Of a stretch of DNA of 64,000 bases, positions 53,689 through 62,847 are shown in pieces. The position numbers and the translations under genes are program-made. The DNA comes from Megalopta genalis (taxonomy: Eukaryota > Arthropoda > Insecta > Hymenoptera > Halictidae): positions 1 through 64,000 of the forward strand of contig NW_027477080.1 of assembly GCF_051020955.1 (NCBI RefSeq). Direction: 5' to 3'. Under the pieces are notes generated by a model that saw only the letters and a program-made list of their open reading frames with translations, made no database searches and was not told where the DNA came from. Every line of letters starts with the position of its first letter. Within the stretch, counting starts at the first letter, position 1.

Positions 53689-56600
53689 CATCAGATACTT
53701 GTGATATAACTGATATAGCTTCAAATGCAGGGGAAACAAACGAGTTAGCAACAAATCCATGCAAAACACATGATTTAGCTTCAAATCAAAGCGATGTAGA
53801 AGGTATAGCTTGAAATCCAAGCGAAACACATGATTAAGCTTCAAATCAATGCGATGTAGAAGGTTTAGTATCAAATCCATGCGAAACAAATGATTTAGCT
53901 TCAAGCACTTGTGATATAAGTGATATAGCTGCAAATGCATACGAATCCAAAGGGGTAGCTTCAAAATCCATGCTATACATATCATTTAGCTTCAAATCGA
54001 TACGATGTAGAAGGTTTAGCTTCAAATCCATGCGAAACAAATGATTTAGCTGCAAAATCAATGCGATGTAGAATGTTTAGTTTCAAAACCATGCGAAACA
54101 AATGATTTAGCATCAGATACTTACGGTATAACTGATATAGCTTCAAATGCAGGGGAAACGAAACGAGTTAGCATTAAATCCATGCAAAACACATGATTTA
54201 TCTTCAAATCAATGCGATGTAGAAGGTATAGCTTCAAATCCAAGCGAAACACATGATTTAGCATTAGAAACTTGCGATATATCTGAAATAACTTCAAATG
54301 CAGGGGAAACAAACGAGTTAGCATCAAATCCATGAAAAACACATGATTTAGCTTCAAATCAAAGCGAAGTAGAAGGTATAGCTTCAAATCCAAGCGAAAC
54401 ACATGATTAAGCTTCAAATCAATGCGATGTTGAAGGTTTAGCTTCAAATCCATGCGAAACAAATGATTTAGCTTTAAACACTTGCGATATAAGTGATATA
54501 GCATCAAATGCAGGCGAAACGAACGAGTTAGCTTCAAATCCATGCGAAACACATGATTTAGCTGTAAATCAATGCGATGTAGACGGTGTAGCTTCAAATC
54601 CATGCGAAACAAATGATTTAGCATCAGATACTTGTGATATAACTGATATAGCTTCAAATGCAGGGGAAACAATCGAGTTAGCATAAAATCCATGCAAAAC
54701 ACATGATTTAGCTTCAAATCAATGCGATGTAGATGGTTTAGCTTCAAATCCATGCGAAACAAATGATTTAGCTTCAGATACTTGCGATATAACTGATATA
54801 TCTTCAAATGCAGGGGAAACGAACGAGTTAGCATCAAATCCGCGCAAAACACATGATTTAGCTGCAAATCAATGCGATGTAGAATGTTAGCTTCAAATCC
54901 ATGCGAATCAAATGATTTAGCATCAGATACTTGCGATATAACTGATATAGCTTGAAATGCAGGGGAAACAAACGAGTTAGCATCAAATCCATGCAAAACA
55001 CATGATTTAGCTGCAAATCAATGCGATGTAAAAGGTGTAGCTTCAAATCCAAACGAAACACATGATTCAGCATCAGATACTTGCGATATAACTGAAATAG
55101 CTTCAAATGCAGGGGAAACAAACGAGTTAGCATCAAATCGATGCAAAACACATGATTTCGCTGCAAATCAATGCGATGTAGAATGATTAGCTTCAAATCC
55201 ATGCGAAAAAAATGATTTAGCTTCAGATACTAGCGATACAAGTGACATAGCTTCAAATGCAGGGGAAACAAACGAGTTAGCATAAAATCCATGCAAACCA
55301 CATGATTTTAGCTTCAAATCAATGCGATATAGAAGGTTTAGCTTCAAATCCATGCGAAACAAATGATTTAGCTGCAAACACTTGTGATAGAAGTGATATA
55401 GCTGCAAATGCAGACGTATCAAACGGGATAGCTTCAAAATCCATGCGATTCATATCATTTAGCTTCAAATCGATACGATGTAGAAGGTTTAGCTTCAAAT
55501 CCATGCGAAACAAATGAATTAGCTTTAAACACATGCGATATAAGTGATATAGCATCAAATGCAGACGAAACGAACGAGTTAGCATAAAATCCATGCAAAC
55601 CACATGACTTAGCTTCAAATCAATGCGATATAGAAGGTTTAGCTTCAAATCATGCGAAACAAATGATATAGCTGCAAACACTTGTGATAGAAGTGATGTA
55701 GCTGCAAATGCAGACGTATCAAACGGGATAGATTCAAAATCCATGCGATACATATCATTTAGCTTCAAATCGATACGATTGTAGAAGGTTTAGCTTCAAA
55801 TCCATGCGAAACAAATGATTTAGCATCAGATACTTACGATATAACTGATATAGTTTCAAATGCAGGGGAAACAAACGAGTTAGCATCAAATCCATGCGAA
55901 ACACATGATTTTGCTTCAAACACTTGGGATATAAGTGATATAGCTTCAAATGCAGACGAAATAAACGAGTTAGCTTCAAAGCCAACCGAATCACATGACT
56001 TAGCTTCAAATCAATGCGATTTGGAAGGATTAGCTTCAAATCCATGCGAAACAAATGATTTAGCATCAGATACTTGCGATATAACTGATATAGCTTCAAA
56101 TGCAGGGGGAAACAAGCGAGTTAGCATCAAATCCATGCAAAACACATGATTTAGCTTCAAATCAATGCGATGTAAAAGGTTTAGCTTCAAATCCAAGCGA
56201 AACACATGATTAAGCTTCAAATCAATGCGATGTAGAAGGTGTAGCTTCAAATCCATGCGAAACAAACGAGTTAGCATCCAATCCATGCAAAACACATGAT
56301 TTAGCTTCAAATCAAAGCGATGTAGGAGGTTTAGCTTCAAATCCATGCGAAACAAATGATTTAGCTTTAAACACTTGCGATATAAGTGATATAGCATCAA
56401 ATGCAGACGAAACGAACGAGTTAGCTTCAAATCCATGCGAAACACATGATTTAGCTGTAAATCAATGCGATGTAGACGGTTTAGCTTCAAATCCATGCGA
56501 AACAAATGATTTAGCATCAGATACTTGTGATATAACTGATATAGCTTCAAATGCAGGGGAAACAATCGAGTTAGCATAAAATCCATGCAAAACACATGAT

Positions 56601-59600
56601 TTAGCTTCAAATCAATGCGATGTAGAAGGTTTAGCTTCAAATCCATGCGAATGAATGATTTAGCTTCAGATACTTGCGATATAACTGATATAGCTTCAAA
56701 TGCAGGGGAAACGAACGAGTTAGCATCAAATCCATACAAAACACATGATGTAGCTTCAAATCAATGCGATGTAGAAGGTTAGCTTCAAATCCATGCGAAA
56801 CAAATGATTTAGCATCAGATACTTGCGATATAACTGATATAGCTTCAAATGCAGGGGAAACAAACGAGTTAGCAACAAATCCATGCAAAACACATGATTT
56901 AGCTTCAAATCAATGCGATGTAAAAGGTTTAGCTTCAAATCCAAGGCGAAACACATGATTAAGCTTCAAATCAATGCGATGTAGAAGGTGTAGCTGCAAA
57001 TCCATGCGAAACACATGATTAAGCTTCAAATCAATGCGATGTAGAAGGTGTAGCTTCAAATCCATGCGAAACAAACGAGTTAGCATCCAATCCATGCAAA
57101 ACACATGATTTAGCTTCAAATCAAGCGATGTAGAAGGTATAGCTTCAAATCCAAGCGAAACACATGATTAAGCTTCAAGCACTTGTGATATAAGTGATAT
57201 AGCTGCAAATGCAGACGAATCCAAAGGGGTAGCTTCAAAATCCATGCTATACATATCATTTAGCTTCAAATCGATACGATGTAGAAGGTTTAGCTTCAAA
57301 TCCATGCGAAACAAATGATTTAGCTGCAAATCAATGCGATGTAGAATGTTTAGTTTCAAACCATGCGAAACAAATGATTTAGCATCAGATACTTACGATA
57401 TAAGTGATATAGCTTCAAATGCAGGGGAAACGAACGAGTTAGCATAAAATCCATGCAAAACACATGATTTATTTTCAAATCAATGCGATGTAGAAGGTAT
57501 AGCTTCAAAATCCAAGCGAAACACATGATTTAGCATTAGAAACTTGCGATATATCTGAAATAACTTCAAATGCAGGGGAAGCAAACGAGTTAGCATCAAA
57601 TCCATGAAAAACACATGATTTAGCTTCAAATCAAAGCGATGTAGAAGGTATAGCTTCAAATCCAAGCGAAACACATGATTAAGCTTCAAATCAATGCGAT
57701 GTAGAAGGTTTAGCTTCAAATCCATGCGAAACAAATGATTTAGCTTCAAGCACTTGCGATATAAGTGATATAGCTGCAAATGCAGACGAATCGTACGGGG
57801 TAGCTTCAAAATCCATGCTACATATATCATTTATCTTCAAATCGATACGATGTTGAAGGTTTAGCTTCAAATCCATGCGAAACAAATGATTTAGCTTCAA
57901 ACACTTGCGATATAAGTGATATAGCATCAAATGCAGGCGAAACGAACGAGGTTAGCTACAAATCCATGCGAAACACATGATTTAGCTGCAAATCAATGCG
58001 ATGTAGAATGTTTAGTTTCAAAACCATGCGAAACAAATGATTTAGCATCAGATACTTACGATATAACTGATATAGTTTCAAATGCAGGGGAAACAAACGA
58101 GTTAGCATCAAATCCATGCGAAACACATGATTTTGCTTCAAACACTTGGGATATAAGTGAAATAGCTTCAAATGCAGACGAAATAAACGAGTTAACTTCA
58201 AATCCTTGCGAAACACATGATTTAGCTGCAAATCAATGCGATGTAGATGGTTTAGCTTCAAATCCATGCGAAACAAATGATTTAGCATCAGATACTTGCG
58301 ATATAACTGATATAGCTTCAAATGCAGGGGAAACAAACGAGTTAGCATAAAATCCATGCAAACCACATGATTTAGCTTCAAATCAATGCGATATAGAAGG
58401 TTTAGCTTCAATTCCATGCGAAACAAATGATTTAGCTGCAAACGCTTGTGATAGAAGTGATGTAGCTGCAAATGCAGACGTATCAAACGGGATAGCTTCA
58501 AAATCCATGCGATACATATCATTTAGCTTCAAATCGATACGATGTAGAAGGTTTAGCTTCAAATCCATGCGAAACAAATGATTTAGCTTTAAACACATGC
58601 GATATAAGTGATATAGCATCAAATGCAGACGAAACGAACGAGTTAGCTTCAAATCCATGCGAAACACATGATTTAGCTGTAAATCAATGCGATGTAGACG
58701 GTTTAGCTTCAAATCCATGCGAAACAAATGATTTAGCTTTAAACACTTGCGATATAAGTGATATAGCATCAAATGCAGACGAAACGAACGAGTTAGCTTC
58801 AAATCCATACAAAACACATGATTTAGCTTCAAATCAATGCGATGTAGAAGGTTTAGCTTCAAATCCATGCGAAACAAATGATTTAGCTTCCAACACTTGT
58901 GATATAAGTGGAATAGCTGCAAATGCAGACGAATCAAACGGGATAGCTTCAAAATCCATGCGATACATATCATTTAGCTTCAAATCGATACGATGTAGAA
59001 GGTTTAGCTTCAAATCCATGCGAAACAAATGATTTAGCCTTAAACACTTGCGATATAAGTGATATAGCTTCAAATGCAGACGAAACTAACGAGTTAGTTT
59101 CAAATCCATGCGAAACACATGATTAAGCTTCAAATCAATGCTATGTAGAAGGTTTAGCTTCAAATCCATGCGTAACAAGTGATTTAGCATCAGATACTTG
59201 CGAAATAACTGATATAGCTTCAAATGCCGGGGAAACAAACGAGTTAGCATAAAATCCATGCAAAACACATGATTTAGCTTCAAATCAATGCGATGTAGAA
59301 GGTTTAGCTTCAAATCCATGCGAAACAAATGATTTAGCTTCAGATACTTGCGATATAACTGATATATCTTCAAATGCAGGGGAAACGAACGAGTTAGCAT
59401 CAAATCCGCGCAAAACACATGATTAAGCTTCAAATCAATGCTATGTAGAAGGTTATGTCAAGGTAGCTTCAAGTCCATGCGAAACAAATGATTTAGTATC
59501 AGATACTTGCGATATAACTGAAATAGCTTCAAATGCAGGGGAAACAAACGAGTTAGCATCAAATCGATGCAAAACACATGATTTAGCTTCAAATCAAAGC

Positions 59601-62159
59601 GATGTAGAATGTTAGCTTCAAATCCATGCGAAACAAATGATTTAGCATCAGATACTTGCAATATAACTGATATAGCTTCAAATGCAGGGGAAACGAACGA
59701 GTTAGCATCAAATCCATGCAAAACACATGATTTAGCTTCAAATCAAAGCGATGTAGAAGGTATAGCTTCAAATCCATGCGAAACAAATGATTTAGCTTCA
59801 GATACTTGCGATATAACTGATATATCTTCAAATGCAGGGGAAACGAACGAGTTAGCATCAAATCCGCGCAAAACACATGATTTAGCTGCAAATCAATGCG
59901 ATGTAGAATGTTAGATTCAAATCCATGCGAATCAAATGATTTAGAATCAGATACTTGCGATATAACTGATATAGCTTCAAATGCAGGGGAAACAAACGAG
60001 TTAGCATCAAATCCATGCAAAACACATGATTTAGCTGCAAATCAATGCGATGTAAAAGGTGTAGCTTCAAATCCAAACGAAACACATGATTTAGCATCAG
60101 ATACTTGCGATATAACTGAAATAGCTTCAAATGCAGGGGAAACAAACGAGTTAGCATCAAATCGATGCAAAACACATGATTTAGCTTCAAATCAAAGCGA
60201 TGTAGAAGGTATAGCTTCAAATCCAATCGAAACACATGATTAAGCTTCAAATCAATGCGATGTAGAAGGTTTAGCTTCAAATCCATGCGAAACAAATGAT
60301 TTAGCTTCAAGCACTTGTGATATAAGTGATATAGCTGCAAATGCAGACGAATCAAACGGGATAGCTTCAAAATCCATGCGATACATATCATTTAGCTTCA
60401 AATCGATACGATGTAGAAGGATTAGCTTCAAATCCAAGCGAAACAAATGATTAAGCTTCAAATCAATGCGATGTAGAAGGTACAGCTTCAAATCCAAGCG
60501 AAACACATGATTAAGCTTCAAATCAATGCGATGTAGAAGGTTTAGCTTCAAATCCATGCGAAACAAATGATATAGCTTCGAGCTCTTGCGATATAAGTGA
60601 TATAGCATCAAATGCAGGCGAAACGAACGAGTTAGCATCAAATCCATGCAAAACACATGATTTAGCTTCAAATCAATTCGATGTAGAAGGTTAGCTTCAA
60701 ATCCATGCGAAACAAATGATTTAGCATCAGATACTTGCGATATAACTGATATAGCTTCAAATGCAGGGGAAACAAACGAGTTAGCATCAAATCCATGCAA
60801 AACACATGATTTAGCTGCAAATCAATGCGATGTAAAAGGTTTAGCTTCAAATCCAAGCGAAACACATGATTTAGCATCAGATACTTGCGATATAACTGAA
60901 ATAGCTTAAAATGCAGGGGAAACAAACGAGTTAGCATCAAATCCATGCAAAACACATGATTTAGCTTCAAATCAAAGCGATGTAGAAGGTATAGCTTCAA
61001 ATCCAAGCGAAACACATGATTAAGCTTCAAATCAATGCGATGTAGAAGGTTTAGCTTCAAATCCATGCGAAACAAATGATATAGCTTCGAGCACTTGCGA
61101 TATAAGTGATATAGCATCAAATGCAGGCGAAACGAACGAGTTAGCTTCCAATCCATGCAAAACACATGATTTATCATCAAATCAATGCGTAGAAGGTTTA
61201 GCTTCAAATCCAAGCGAAACACATGATTTAGCATTAGATACTTGCGATATAACTGAAATAGCTTCAAATGCAGGGGAAACAAACGAGTTAGCATCAAATC
61301 CATGCAAAACACATGATTTAGCTTCAAATCAAAGCGATGTAGAAGGCATAGCTTCAAATCCAAGCGAAACACATGATTAAGCTTCAAATCAGTGCGATGT
61401 AGAAGGTTTAGCTTCAAATCAATGCGATGTAGAAGGTTTAGCTTCAAATCCATGCGAAACAAATGATTTAGCTTCAAGCACTTGTGATATAAGTGATATA
61501 GCTGCAAACGCAGACGAATTAAACGGGGTAGCTTCAAAATCCATGCTATACATATCATTTAGCTTCAAATCGATACGATGTAGAAGGTTTAGCTTCAAAC
61601 CCATGCGAAACAAATGATTTAGCTTCAAACACTTGCGATATAAGTGATATAGCATCAAATGCAGGCGAAACGAACGAGTTAGCTTCAAATCCATGCGAAA
61701 CACATGATTTAGCTGCAAATCAAAGCGATGTAGAATGTTTAGCTTCAAATCCATGCGAAAAAAATTCTTTAGCTTCAGATACTAGCGATACAAGTGATAT
61801 AGCTTCAAATGCAGACGAAACTAACGAGTTAGCTTCAAATCCATCCGAAACACATGATTAAGCTTCAAATCAATGCTATGTAGATGGTTTAGCTTCAAAT
61901 CCTTGCGACACAAATGATTTAGCTTCAGATACTTGCGATACAAGTGATGTAGCTTCAAATGCAGACGGAAACAAACGAGTTAGCTTCATATCCAAGCGAA
62001 ACACATGATTTAGCTTCAAATCAATGCGATGTAGAAGGTTTAGCTTCAAATCCATGCGAAAAAAATGATTTAACATCAGATAGTTGCGATATAAGTGATA
62101 TAGTTTCAATTGCAGGGGAAGCAAACGAGTTAGCTTCAAATCCATGCGAAACACATGAT
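53689..62159. repeat. Domain IV: mosaic array
   Basis: Built of pieces recognisable elsewhere. 53690-54428 matches 38972-39708 (offset 14718, then two extra bases near 54054 and 54155). 57691-57930 matches 45946-46185. 59701-60420 matches 35536-36255. Single-base indels are commoner than in domain III, for example near 54054, 55784, 56107, 56944 and 57124, so open frames are short. No gene is supported. Confidence 0.8.
59701..60420. repeat. Segment shared with 35536-36255 (offset 24165)
   Basis: Distant copy of the domain II segment; the GTTATGTCAAGG marker just upstream (about 59453) is otherwise confined to 8-38 kb. Together these show sequence from domain II present inside domain IV. Confidence 0.85.
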
Positions 62160-62847
62160 TAAGCTACAAATCAATGCGATGTAGAAGGTGTAGCTTCAAA
62201 TCCATGCGAATCAAACGAGTTAGCATCCAATCCATGCAAAACACATGATTTAGCTTCAAATCAAAGCGATGTAGAAGGTTTAGCTTCAAATCCATGCGAA
62301 ACAAGTGATTTAGCTTTAAACACTTGCGATATAAGTGATATAGCATCAAATGCAGACGAAACGAACGAGTTAGCTTCAAATCCATGCGAAACACATGATT
62401 TAGCTGTAAATCAATGCGATGTAGACGGTTTAGCTTCAAATCCATGCGAAACAAATGATTGAGCTTCAGATACTTGCGATATAACTGATATGGCTTCAAA
62501 TGCAGGGGAAACGAACGAGTTAGCATCAAATCCACGCAAAACACATGATTTAGCTTCAAATCAATGCGATGTAAAAGGTTTAGCTTCAAATCCAAGCGAA
62601 ACACATGATTAAGCTTCAAATCAATGCGATGTAGAAGGTGTAGCTTCAAATCCATGCGAATCAAACGAGTTAGCATCCAATCCATGCAAAACACATGATT
62701 TAGCTTCAAATCAAAGCGATGTAGAAGGTTTAGCTTCAAATCCATGCGAAACAAATGATTTAGCTTTAAACACTTGCGATATAAGTGATATAGCATCAAA
62801 TGCAGACGAAACGAACGAGTTAGCTTCAAATCCATGCGAAACACATG
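62160..62847. repeat. 450-bp tandem duplication (three HORs)
   Basis: GTAGAAGGTGTAGC, CATGCGAATCAAACGAG and TTAGCATCCAATCC occur at about 62181 and again at 62631, offset 450 bp. The second copy ends at about 62847, where GCTTCCAGTC replaces GCTGTAAATC. Related monomers occur near 56238 and 57047. Confidence 0.88.
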
